Source: Limanda limanda
Taxonomy: Eukaryota; Chordata; Actinopteri; Pleuronectiformes; Pleuronectidae
Direction of reading: 5' to 3'
NCBI RefSeq assembly: GCF_963576545.1
Contig: NC_083638.1
Coordinates: forward strand, 27,042,090 to 27,106,089
Length of the DNA: 64,000 nt
The position numbers and the translations under genes are program-made. Below, piece by piece: positions 39,605-51,700 of the stretch (positions are counted from its first letter, which is position 1; every line of letters starts with the position of its first letter). A model generated the notes under the pieces. It had not been told where the DNA came from and made no database searches. It worked only from the letters and a program-made list of their open reading frames with translations.

Positions 39605-41713
39605 TAAGTGTGTGTGTGTGTGTTTAAGGTAAAATAACTTTTTCTGCATATTTTCAGATGAAGAAGGAAAAAATGTAGGTCAAAGTTCATCAACCTATGC
39701 ATCTTTGTCTAAGTCTCCCTGTTTCCATGCATGTACCTTGTGTGTGTCCATGTATTCATCCTAGATGCACGCCACAGAGCCGGTCAGGTGACTTAAGCCA
39801 AACGGGCATATCCAATCCGATGAGAGGGATGTGGGGAGGTTGGACCCACACTACCTCCCACCCACTGCCACATCCCACCTCAATTCACTAAAACCCAGCA
39901 GATTACCTCCAGCAGATCTCTGCTCTTTAATTAGGAGCAAACAGGAGGAGTAAAGGCACAGTGACTCCACACACACATAATTCAGAGATGCATGGTTATG
40001 GAAAGACACAGGGAGTGCCTGATGTATTGATGCTGACACATCTCTCTGAATATCTCTGTGTAAGGTCTAGTGTTTTAAGATATGATGTTTAAAACACAGT
40101 TCAACTGGCACGTGAAGAAGAATTAACAAGAATTATACACTTCATATCTCTGCATTGCAGAGGACACAGTCAGAAAATGACTTAGTCTAAAAATTATTTT
40201 CATTTGAATTATATTTTGCACTTTCAATCACATGGAGAGGGGAAAAGAGCCAAAAACAAAACTGTAAGTGTGGTTCAAGCCCTAAAAAAGTATTAAAAAA
40301 AACAATATCTTTTCACAAAATGCATCACTTCCATTCAGGCCCAGTTAGCAGAGAAATAAAAGCACAAAAGTGTATTTCAGTAATTGTACCAGCAGGGCTT
40401 TACTTACTGCCTCTGCCTTGTTTACTCAAAGTTATTTTCCTCCCACACACACAGGACGAGGCACTAACAAAAGCAAAGAGAACTGAAACCGGAGCTGGTG
40501 ATACAGAAACCCTGAGGGGCTAATAAATTATATTACAGAGAAATCTAACTGAAAGCAAACAATGTTGACATTTATCAAGTGTTCATTTAAAACAAGAAAA
40601 GCAAATATGTCCCTCAACCCAAGTCAACATGAACCATATTCTAATCAAAACAATGTGCATTTCGCAGAGTCTGTGTAATAAACTTGAATTCCCTCATCTT
40701 CAACGAGCAGTTACTACAGGGGCTGCGAGTGTCAGAGGCAGACACAAACATTCACGTGACCCTGAAATCATTGCGGAATTCACCGGAGGATAATAATTTG
40801 GCTAACTTGCAAACAGTGGTTTGAAATTAAAGCACGGAGTGGGTTTATCACTCTGTCCCAGAATCCTCCCCGTGGATGCTATTAATTTCCTGGATGCTTG
40901 CATGAGACGTTTCTGTGATGCAGAGGCTCGCCATCGCAGGGATTGTGGGAGCCGGCATCGTAATCCCAGTGTGTTTGCCAGAGGACTGAGCTGTGCAGAT
41001 GAAGGGCAGAGACGTTGGGGAGTTGGCAGCCACAACTCTAACTTTCCCCTCACAGGAGAACTGACACCAACACGATCTCCTAAAGATGTGATTATTTACA
41101 TTGACAGGATGAAGGACTGTTGGGGCTAAATACTGGATTATATGGCTGGACAGGTCTAAGAATGTCATGATGGCATAATGATGCACTGCAGCTTGCGATT
41201 GGTGGAGAGCGTGCGTGGATGGATGGGTAAAGGGCGTGATGGGCGGGGCTTTGAGGAGGGGTTAAATTGAGACTGGTGAAGACAGAGAGTATGGGGGCTA
41301 AATTTAGCCAATGGCTCTGCTGGGGTGGAGCTAATCCTCTTTGCACTCGAATTATCAGGCCTTCGGATTAGAGAGCTTTGCCTCTACGCAAGACATCTAC
41401 TCTCTATAATGATGTCCCATAGCAGGACATACCATGTCTCCAGGTGGGGGTGTGTCACTGCTGCAGTGAATAAAGAACTTGTTCAGTGGCACGTAGACAT
41501 TCACTTTTTATAATGTAGTGTATGTATGGTGTCAGAGCCATTTTGAAGTTTTGTCCATCTACTGACAGTAGTATATTACCCACAATGCAACATATAAAAA
41601 CACCATTATAATTGTTTTTGTAATATTATAATAAAATAAAGGCTGTGTGATTTGCTGGTACCCGGTCCAGGGTGTACCGCTCTACCATCCTCAAAGGATA
41701 AATGATAACAATA

Positions 41714-42120
41714 ATGGTAAATGGATCTGTATTTTAGAGCTGCTTTACTAGTCTTTATGACCAGTAAAAGTATGTAGCAGCACTTATCATTAGATCCAAC
41801 CAACATCAAAGTTTATACATGTTCACAGATTCTCCCTCATTTCACATCAATGCATATTAAAGTTTCACTATCAAATATTTACGCTACAAACAATTGTCTG
41901 CATGAAAACATATATCAAAGAAGTAATTACAGTACAGTTTTGCCATTCACACACATTCATAGAGTATATGAGCAGCACTTCCTGTAGCACCCATCACTCA
42001 CACACTGACACAGCCGTCAGGAGCAACTCTGGGTTCAGCATCTTCCCCGAGGACACTGTGTGGAATGGGGGAGATGACGATTGAACCGTGATTATAGCAA
42101 GACCCGCTCTACCTCCACAG
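41714..42120 (-). mobile_element. SINE-like repeat, interrupted
   Basis: It starts with the tail motif gtaaatggatctgtatttta and resumes at about 41930 with cagttttgccattcacacaca, ending in cgaggacactgtg and caagacccgctctacc, the complement of a tRNA-like head. About 150 bp of unrelated DNA separates the halves. Same family as 53694-53890. Confidence 0.65.
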
Positions 42121-42486
42121 CTGCTCATGGATGGATGATAATAATAATTACTGCAATTACCACAGTGACATGTGTTTTCATGCATACAATTAGTGAAATT
42201 GAACACACATTAATGTAAAACGAGGGGGAATCCGTAAATATGTATAAACATCTAGTTTAATAATTAACAGTTTCATATATGTTTTACTAATAACCAGGTA
42301 CATCCCGTAGAGTGTACGAGGTTGCAAGATGATTACTGTGATATGAAGAGTACTCTTGGGTAGTAAGATATCTATATTTAGTGCTTTTGATTAAGTCAAT
42401 CAACAGAAAATGTATAATATGACTTATTTTTGTTGAGAAAATGTCAAATAATTCCCACTTTAAGTTTATCGCTCATATGAGAGTAA

Positions 42487-42596
42487 ATTCAATATCCATC
42501 CATTATCTGTATTATTCATTTCTTTGAGGGCTGTGGGGGAAGCTGGAGCCTCTCTCACCTGATATTGAGATGGAGAACGCCCTAGGCAGGTCACAG
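42487..42596 (-). mobile_element. Fragment of the CATC-tailed dispersed repeat
   Basis: tatccatccattatctgta followed by ctgtgggggaagctggagcct and ccctaggcaggtcacag is the reverse complement of the 3' part of the element type at 3866-4160. Confidence 0.55.
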
Positions 42597-42742
42597 AGGT
42601 ATCACAGGGACTAAATGAAATATCATCTTGGCATTTGAAAGTTTTCATGATATCACAACTAATGATCAAAGCATTCAAGTTCAACACTTGAATATTATTA
42701 TTCATATTATATAATGTAGTATAATTTAGGAAAAGGCTCTCA

Positions 42743-42931
42743 TCAATCCATCAGATCCTCCAAACATAACTGCTGTTCCCTCTGTGGCGTCAGGCCTTCC
42801 TTCCCTCTGATTCTGTATATTTTCTTGATATAAACCACAGGGATGAGATATGGTGCTGGAGAGTTATGATTATCCATCTCCAGCAGGTGCCACTTAAACT
42901 CGTCCATAATCATGTCTGTGCTCACCCACAC
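42743..42931 (-). pseudogene. Possible unidentified coding fragment
   Basis: A 62-codon minus-strand frame (MIMDEFKWHLLEMDNHNSPA, then YLIPVVYIKKIYRIRG and LTPQREQQLCLEDLMD) has the amino-acid balance of real protein, unlike neighbouring frames. No continuation or paired exon was found and I do not recognise the family. It could be a lone exon, a processed-gene fragment or chance. Confidence 0.2.
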
Positions 42932-43408
42932 CCCTTCCTGCTCTGAGGGAGAAAGAATGAGCCCTTTCTGCTGATGCTTGTGAGGAGTGACTCAGGATGG
43001 ATGAGCAGCCACTGTAGAAAGTCAGTGTCTCATTTATTGACACTTTGACAGCTACTTTCTGTTTATGGGACAGCAGGGCTCATCTTGGCTGGTGTTACTA
43101 CAGGGAACCTTTAGTCGACTACTTTGAAGTTCACACCACTAGGTGTAGGTTTTAGGTGTTTGAATCGAATCTAAAAAATGTACACTCATGGAGATCTTTT
43201 CCGACCATTGAGGGCCAATGAAGGCCCAGGTTTAAGTTTCCATGATGGCAAGCGTCTGCCCCTCTGAAGTGTCAGAATCCTGCTGTCGTGGAAGCAGACA
43301 ATGACCTTTGACCTCTCTGTAAAGGACCCGTTTTAGAGATCAAGAGTATCACAAAAAATCCTGTACAGTATCGCACAGTTTGCACTCAGTATCAGTGGAG
43401 CCTGTTGC

Positions 43409-43703
43409 TATTTAAACCTTTTGGACTGTACCATTGGCTCCCAGATGTGGGGGCGGGGATAACTTCCGGGGAGTTTCCTGTGGAGATGAGTCCTGGGGAG
43501 GGAGGCGTGTGTGGTGTGGGGGGGTTGGGTCGGGAAGTTGAATCCTAATCCCTCAGGCTTGGCTGCAGGACGGCCTTAGGATAAACTGACATGTCGGCTT
43601 TGGACATGTAAAAATATTATTTGGACCTTGACATTTATAAATTTATGCCTGTTTGTTAATTTTTTTCAGTAGATACTTTCATAACAGGGGAATGCCAACT
43701 CTG
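43409..43703 (+). promoter_or_regulatory. sv2b: Candidate sv2b promoter and non-coding first exon
   Basis: In order: a TATA-like TATTTAAA (43409-43416), an inverted CCAAT (ATTGG, about 43433), a GC box GGGGGCGGGG (about 43449), an ETS-like ACTTCCGG, a kappaB-like GGGAGTTTCC, a G-run tract (43518-43534), then a plus-strand donor TCTG|GTAAGA after 43703. It lies upstream of the sv2b 5'UTR acceptor at 48081. Motif clustering can occur by chance. Confidence 0.3.
43518..43534 (+). promoter_or_regulatory. G-quadruplex-capable tract
   Basis: Four G3 runs with loops of 1-2 nt (a G7 run, TT, GGG, TC, GGG) inside the candidate promoter region. Confidence 0.45.
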
Positions 43704-44906
43704 GTAAGATATTATTTATTATTTTAATGATTGCTACACTGTGCTATTCAGCTCAGCTAGTGCTATTTAGCTTGTGCAGAAGAGACAGATAATTTACACT
43801 ACGATGCTATCATTTGCTTTCAATTTAACTTTTTGCAACAGCATCCACATGTTGCAACAGTTGCTTTTCAGCCATCAATATTATCGTGAATAGAAATCCA
43901 TAAAGAAGTCCCATTCCATAAATAAATTCATATATGGTCTACCTTAAGTCACCCTGCTGCTCTTTGTAAAAATCTCTGTAGATATTTTCAGGTAGAATCT
44001 TTCATTGCATGAAAGATGAATCTAAACTCTCTGTTATTAGGATCTATTCAATGTAGCATTTTTCTATGGTAACACATGTGAGACACCAAAATATGTGACA
44101 TATCTAACAAGGCCCAGGATGGAAACCCTTGCTCCATAACTATTGGCAGTATTGTATGCAGAATCTAATTATTAATAAATGCATTTGATAGTTTAGCAGA
44201 CAGGATGTCCTCAGAAATAATGAAAGACTGTTTTTTGACCTCTTGAGGTCACAGAGGAGCTGAGATTAAAACTCATTGCTGTGATGGCTAAGTTTCAAAT
44301 GAACTGCATATAAAATACCTGATGATGCTATGAGAGGCTGTTGATCAGTAGGATGATAGTGGTGCAAACTAATAGAGGGTGTCAGGCTTTTTTCTACCTG
44401 GGCAAGCAATATTCATAAGGATATGGGGTCATTCATTTACTGTATATGCTGATGAAATAATGTTAAGCTCATTAAAAAAAAAAAATTCATCTCTACATCT
44501 CCCAAAATACTGTTGGTGCAAGCATTGTGTTATCGCTCCACAAAAACATGATCAAGTAAATCAGTTTTAGGATTCAGGTCAAACACCTTTATTATAGCTG
44601 CATAATAGCATAGAGTACGTGCCATAGGTCCAAGGTTTCACAGATTAAAGTGGAATTTAAAGTAAATTGAGTCAAGTATAAAATATACAAAAGCATCGAG
44701 ATGATAAAATGCATACAGAAAGAATGTATATCTACATACAAATGTTGTCATGAGTCCCGACTATGCCAAAGCATATGCAGTATAGTTGATAAATATTTAT
44801 CACAATGTATAAACTTCACAAATTTTCCAAATCTGCAATAGTTACAGATATTCTGCCTTGACAGCACACATCAGCAGAAGTCTGTGTACTGGGTAATTTG
44901 AATAAC

Positions 44907-44953
44907 TGTGTGTGTGTGTGTTGTGTGCGTGTTGGTGTGTGTGTGTGTGTGTA
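44907..44953. repeat. Imperfect (TG)n microsatellite
   Basis: About 46 bp of TG units with a few interruptions. Confidence 0.9.
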
Positions 44954-45012
44954 GTCTAGGTATTACTTGTGGGGTCCTAAATCTGTTTACACAGTTCGAT
45001 TAAGGGGACTTA

Positions 45013-45353
45013 AAGTTGCAGGGTGTCAAATTTAGTGACATCTAGTGGTGACGATGCATGTTGCAGCTGAATACCCCTCCCCCCACCCTCCCATTCCAAA
45101 CATGAAAGAGAACCTGGGCTAACCTTTAGTTGTCATAAAAACTTAAAAGATGTTTGGTTTGTCCTGTGTCCTTTGTCGGGCTACCTTAAAAAACATGGCG
45201 GCCTCTGTAGAGCGGACCTGGGCCAGTTGTATTCAATATAAAGGGCTCATTCTAGGGTACAGAAAACAACAATTTGTACAATTTAGCTGAAACACACTAG
45301 TGAAAATTTCTGCCAATAGATCCCTTTCATCTAAATCTTACACACTGGACCCT
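45013..45353. mobile_element. TA-flanked MITE, copy B
   Basis: Shares internal blocks with copy A at 13743-14098 (tgcagctgaatac, ccattccaaacatgaaagag, gaaaacaacaatt, gctgaaacacactagt). Ends (AAGTTGCAGGGTG, ACACTGGACCCT) are decayed inverted repeats. Boundaries are good to a few bases. Confidence 0.75.
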
Positions 45354-48081
45354 TAAGGTTTTATGGTTTAAGGTAAGGGTAATTGTTAGGGTTAAGTTTA
45401 GGTTAGGGTTCAGGTTAGGCAAGTAGTAGTCAGGAGTACGGTTAGTTAATGGAAGACCGAAGACACGGAGACACGACTGTGTGTCTGTGTGTGTCTGTCT
45501 GGTGTGTAGTGCATAATCACATTAATATGTGAGTCCCTAGTGTGAGTGCCTGGTTAGGTTGCTCTATGCAGAATAAGCCACAGGAACTGATGGAGCGAAG
45601 ACGACAGAGTTTGGCTCAGTCGAACTAATAAATGATGTGAACAGGAAAAAGGTCAGTGGCGAGATTGAAACAGCATTCTGTAAATTACAGAGCGACCTCT
45701 CTGCTTCCTGTTAAACCTCAGGCACACATTGATTTTCATGATTCAAAGGAGCTCTTTGACTTTTGAACACGAGGACACTCTCAGCGGGAGGCAGATCCTG
45801 ACCTATTCAAACTCTGCACAGGCATAAATACTGATTTGACATCTGAATTAGTGTGAGTGTGTGTGTGTGTGTTAGGTGTAACTGGGATCAATTTGATACA
45901 TTCATAAATTGTTACGCAGAGCGGGAGAGTGACAGAGGGGAGAAGCATGAGTGCAGGCAGTCTCACTGTTATGTAAGTGGCAGCTGTGAGAGTAAAGGAG
46001 CTGCAGCAGGATGATGAAAGCATCACGGCTTCCCTCAACCACACTCAGCATCCATCCTCTCACTTTCTTTCCTGAATCATTCATGTATTATTCACGTTAC
46101 TGAAGGAAACAACAAATGGAGGAGGGGGGAAAAATCCCATCCCATCATGGCACTGCAATGCCTCTCATTACCCCCGGCAACAAAACAGAACTACGAATAT
46201 ATTTTATCTCTGACGAGGGGATTTCAATTTGAAAAGAGATGGGACTACATTTTAGTGCTTCAATCTAGACTCAATAATCCACTGCTGCTGTCAGCCACCC
46301 CTGTGTGTTCCGTGATGAAACAATAATGTGAGGCAACAAGGGCAAAATGAAAAAAAAAAAAAATCTTAATCTGGATTAAATTACAGTGTTCGTCATCCTG
46401 GCTCCAAACCAGAACAGACCTGCCCAAACCAAACCAACCAGTGTCGGCTAATAAAATTGTCAGACTGTGTCTGTCTTGTCATAAGTAGCTTCACAATACA
46501 ATTTTGAAATCTGATGCAAAATACAGCGAGTCTGGAAAAAAATCGGTGGCTTTGGAAAAGTAATGTTTAAATAGGCCTATTATTATGTAACATGAGTGCG
46601 TGTCAGGCAAAATGTTGAAAGTCTGGAGCAGTGATGTCATACTCAGGGGAGTATAAACCAGTTCTGCTCCTGTATGGTTGTAATTTAAAACTTTAAAGAC
46701 TCCATTTCCCACAATCCCTATGGATAGAGAGATAGATAGATATACTATATACTACTACTATTGCTACTTCTTCTACCGCCACTAATACTACTACTTCTAA
46801 TAATAATTGCAATATATCGTAAATAAACACACAGGAGTAATACAAAATAAATAGATAAGACCAAATGTTGAAATAGTATTTGGAGACACAAACATCTCTC
46901 AATACATCATATGTGACACAAGAATAATTCAATAGTACAACCAAGGTCAAAATTTGATTAGGCGGCTAAGACAACTAAAAGTACCTCATGTGAGCATGAG
47001 TGACTAAAAGTAAAACCAGAGGTTAAAAACTGACTGATGAAAGATAGATGTTATGCAATATATCACAGTTACAGTTAAATATATAACTCATAAGGAATAA
47101 ATAGTGAAGTTTAAAGCCTGCATTCTTAAACTATAAAGAGCATACGTTCACTTTGAATGTATACTGTCTGTGTGCCCTTGAACAAGGTGCAGATTTGCTC
47201 TACCTCCAAGTGTGAATGTATAACAACTGAGAGGAAGAAACAACTAAACACCCCCCTCACAGTTGTACTGAACGCTGGCATGAAGGTTAAATGAAGGTTT
47301 GCTCTATCAAACTGTTGTGTGCTGTATTTAGCATTCAGCTCTGCAGCTTGGTGGACACGAAAAAACATTTCTACAATGAACAACCATTTGTTATCTCTGT
47401 ATTACAGAGGATCCAGCTTCAGGCCAACAGTTGCTCGATTTTGTAGGAATATTCACTTCACTGTTAAATTCCATGAAATTGTGTCAGTAACGTATATGTC
47501 AACCAGAGAGAGTATGCAGCTTTGTGTGTCATTGTGTTCCCATTGGTGTTTTCCTGGCCTTTGGTCACCGTAAAAATCAAGACAAATCTGAACGTGTCAT
47601 CGCCGTGGCAGTGGCTGTGTGATGGATCAAAATGGCGTCAGAGCATTTGAGCGGGGGAGACGATGAGATTATCTGGTTGTGTGGAAGGACAAGCAGCCTG
47701 CGGGGGGAGAGTGGGAGGCCTGAGCTGCTCCCTCCTGCCTCAGAGCACTTCATTTCTGACTGGAATCATTTGCAGGCCTAAAGTGCTTTACAAATAGCAA
47801 TAAATTACATAAAATAGGATAAATTGGTAGAAAATGGACCTAAAGCGAAATAACAGATCAAAAGAGCCAGGAAAAAACAATCAATGTCAATATTGGGAAT
47901 GAAGTCAAAACAATTAAGATGATAATAACGACACAACATTGTTCTTTTGTTGTTGTGTGTTTTATTGATACATTGTCTTGTTTTTCTGGGACTGAATGTT
48001 GCTCTATCAATACTAATATCTCTGCTTTACAACGTTGTTCATCTTTGCTCTTATGCTGACAGAAAGTTTATTGTGTTTTAG

Positions 48082-48799
48082 GTTCAACATGCAGCGCTGT
48101 GCACATCAAGGAAGATAATTCAACTCAGCTGCTGAGGCCTTATACCTGAGACCCAGACTCTTACAGAAAACCTGTAGCTCCCTTCAGACACCTGGAACAC
48201 TGAGAGCAACTTACGGCTCCCAGGGAGGATTATGCCATTATAGCTGACGACTTGAGCTTCTTCACCATACCACGGCTACACGGCAAAATCAGTCCTGCTC
48301 CCCTGAAACGCGGCAGAAACCATGGATGACCCCTATCACAACAACGTGAACCAGCAGGTGACCCAGGGCGGAGAGTACACCTACACCCAGGATGAAAGCG
48401 GTCAGGAAGGCTACCCCTACCAAGCGGACTACCCTCCACAGGAGGAGGATGCTCGTAGTGATGACACCGAAGGAGCAGACGACAACGAGCAGATGTACGA
48501 GGGGGAGTACCAGGGCGTCCCCCACCCCGACGAGATCAAGGAGGCGCGGCGGGCAGCTCGGGTGGAGGCCAGGAGGAAAGCCCGTCTGGCAGCCCAGCAG
48601 GAAGATGAGGAGGATAACCTGGCAGAGCAGTACGAGACCATCATGGAGGACTGCGGCCACGGGCGTTTCCAATGGATGCTGTTCTTCGTGCTGGGCCTGG
48701 CGCTGATGGCCGACGGAGTGGACGGCTTCGTGGTGGGCTTCGTCCTGCCCAGTGCCGAGAAGGACATGTGCATATCCAACGCCGACAAAGGACTGCTGG
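48082..48799 (+). CDS. sv2b: sv2b first coding exon with 5'UTR part (CDS 48322-48799)
   Basis: An acceptor (ttgtgttttag) ends at 48081, so 48082-48321 is probably 5'UTR. The ATG is at 48322 in a strong context. It encodes residues 1-159 and the first base of Gly160: a Tyr/Gln/Asp/Glu-rich cytosolic tail (1-75), an Arg/Ala-rich helix (76-93), then CGHGRFQW and TM1 (about 117-139). The donor is G|GTAAGT at 48800. The CDS has higher GC than the introns. The boundary at 48082 is inferred from the splice signal alone. Confidence 0.88.
48089..48243 (+). promoter_or_regulatory. Two short upstream ORFs in the sv2b 5'UTR
   Basis: Upstream of the main start are ATG at 48089 (9 codons, TAA at 48116-48118) and ATG at 48232 (3 codons, TAG at 48241-48243). 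Both stop before the main ATG. If the exon boundary is right, they could reduce initiation at the main start. Confidence 0.4.
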
Positions 48800-51700
48800 G
48801 TAAGTGACAGAAAAGGGAGGGAGGTTGAGAAATTGAGGTCTTTGGTTAAGTAGAGGTCTCCCCGGAGAAAACCTTCCTAGTACTTCATACCAATATGAAA
48901 TAAGAATAATTTATAGAGTTTAGTTTTTGTGAAATCATTTTCAAGATTACTCTGAGGGGGGCTGCCAGCTGAGGCATGATGAGAAATTTGGTCATTAACC
49001 AAAGTAGTGAATAAATGAAAACTGACTTGACCAGATGATGGTGCTGGAGATGCTGTGGTTGATGTTCTGATCGACAGAGGCAGATCCAGGGGGCGGTCTA
49101 GGGGGGACTGTCCTGTCAGTAGTCTTAAAAAGAATCTTACTAGCAATACTAACAATAAATTGACATCAACATTTTGTTAAGAAGTTAAGTTTTCGTTCAA
49201 GTACACAATGTGCTTGATCAAGGAACAACTTTTAAAAGATATTCTATGATGTACTGCTTTGGTGAAAGCTATAGAGCTAACAGTGAACAAGGAATCACTT
49301 AAATGTGCATCTAACTGAATTAGGAGTTTTAATTGGCCCCTCTGTGTAAATAGTGGCACGTTTATGGCCCCCGATTCAGAAAAATTCTAGATCCAACATT
49401 ACTGATTGACTCACATGCAACCAGCACGGCTGAAAACTGATTCAGTGCACACATTTCTCCAAGACAGATATACAACCTCTTGGAAAGCCAGCTAATTGCA
49501 ATCATCTGTCAGAGACTTCCCATCTCTTCTGCCTCCAAGAGAAGAGAAAATCATCAGTGAAATAATCTGCTGTTGTTCTTGGTCGGAACAGAATCCTGCA
49601 TATGTTTGGCTCTTGATGCCAAATGGTTGCAGATCAGTTTCCAGCAGAAATAACCCCCAGTCACTGGGATAAATTAGGGTAGAAAAAGGCTTTGATCTGT
49701 CTGGGAAAGAAAAAACAAAGAACATTGGCTCGGGTTGGGAAATAAAACAATATCAATAATTATTGCAATATATTTTTGGATCAATAGCAACCCGGCAGAG
49801 GTTCAATATGTCTCAATATAATGCTTATAGGTTGTGTAAGCACAGTGAGAAGGTAAAACATATCACTACAACCACAACCTTCACTTAGAAACAAAAATCT
49901 GTCTCTAAACTTAAAAGAAATAATAATGTTAGATTTATTGTGATAATTATCTCAATATATTTTTTGGCCACATCGTCCAGCTCTCACATTAACCACTAGC
50001 ACTGTGACACAATAGAGTATTGCTGAGCCAATAGATTAGTTTCACTGTCTAGATAAAGAAGTAAAAACCTGCTTATATTCTGTTTGATCATATTTTTACT
50101 TAAAGGGGAGATTGTATAAGCTACCTGTTCGTTTCACCTGCTCCATATGTAACACAAAAGTGAACACGCCAAAAAAATTGTGCAAAACATAAACACAACC
50201 TAAGGGCAAATGTTCCTTGAAAACATCTGCTCCTCACTTTCTTTACAGACATCTAAACTGCAAATTAAAGCCTCTCACCTTATTTCCCCGGCCTCGTGTG
50301 TAGCCAGGCGATGTGGCAGATTGCACATCCCTCATTTCATCTTAACAACGGGCTCCTGGGATGAAGCATTGCGAGAGATTGATGAGGAACCTGGTGGTGA
50401 TTGTATTCAGTGTGTGCTCCCAGGCTAATATGGAGCATGTTGCAGCAGTCAGTGAGCCTGGCGGCCTGCGGTGCCCGGTGCAGAGCTGTCAGAGGCACTT
50501 CAGGCCTCTGACAGCCGCTGGTAGCAGGAGGAAGGCCTGGCGAAAATGAAATCACAGCGTCTGTTTGTGCAGAGCGGGAGGGGAGCACAGATCATTGGCT
50601 GAGAATATGAAGTCGATCTGCAGAATGGCGCTGTTTGATTCGTGCACATGTTTGGTTCACCAGACACACGGGAGCAGAAAAGTGTTTAATCTTAACCTGA
50701 CTCTTGGAGAGCAGATAGACTTCTAAACATTTTGTTAAAAGAGGAAGGCAGCTGGTGCTCTTACCTTGTTTCATCTTCAGAATGGAAATACAAGAGGCTT
50801 GTAGTGGCAGACAATGAGTGGTAGAATACAAATAAGAGAACAACGTGTCAGGTTGTTACACTCAGGCTTGATCTGTTTGCACAGATTTAACCAACAACTA
50901 TTTCAAGGATATTGCTTGTGTTTTATTCCTATTTATCAACATGTTCAATGCAGCTAATACATTTGTCATGGTTGACATGTCCAGGTCAACCATGTATTTT
51001 TCATTTTGATAGAATTTAACATTTTCTGGGACCTCTTTGTTGTCTGTTTAACAACAGTTACATCAACATTCATACAAATAATCAATTCTATTTAAACATT
51101 TAACTCCAGCTAGATTGTTGTTACTCTTGCATGACAAGTAGGCAAAATCAAAGCCTCACTTCTGGAAACAAGGTGTGTAAAGGCTTTGCCAAGTTCCTTG
51201 TAACTAGGCTATTAGCTAGTTTCAATTAACTAGATCAGATTGTTCCACTACATTTTGAATTTGGCAGTTCTTTGGTGAACATCACTGCCAAAGCTTTCTA
51301 AATGTAGGGCTGATTTTATTTTGCTCTTACATGGAGAAAGGTATCCTGCTTTTAATGTTTCAAATATCTTATTGTAAGGTGACTGTCATCATTGAAACTC
51401 ACTGTCAAAACATTTTATTAATTTCAGAAACAGAATGTCATATAAATGTTATGTAAAAGATTCCAGGTTTGCATCATTATTAATCAATTTTTTGATTTGT
51501 ATGAAATAAGAGCTGATTAGAATCCATTGGTTTCCCTCATTATTCTTCAGTCTTAACAATGAGCATATTTAGCAGCTAAACCTTGACTGTGTTCAGGTCA
51601 GTTTAACCTATACCTATAACAATACATATTAACCTTTATGTTAGAACCTTACTGTGCAATGCAACCTGTTTTAATTTGTTGATGTGCAGAATTTCCACTA

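Larger units (their letters stand above)
33101..48081. other. Region between the divergent genes (or sv2b 5' intron), no coding gene
   Basis: About 15 kb without recognisable protein-coding exons. GC-richer islands at about 36.15-36.7 kb and 40.7-41.1 kb give overlapping open frames but no family match; conserved regulatory elements are possible. Repeats and the candidate promoter are listed separately. Confidence 0.5.

Noticed and set aside
45357..45425. TTAGGG-like repeats as an interstitial telomere
   Set aside because: The units (gttagggttaagtttaggtt) are irregular and short; better explained as a degenerate simple repeat.
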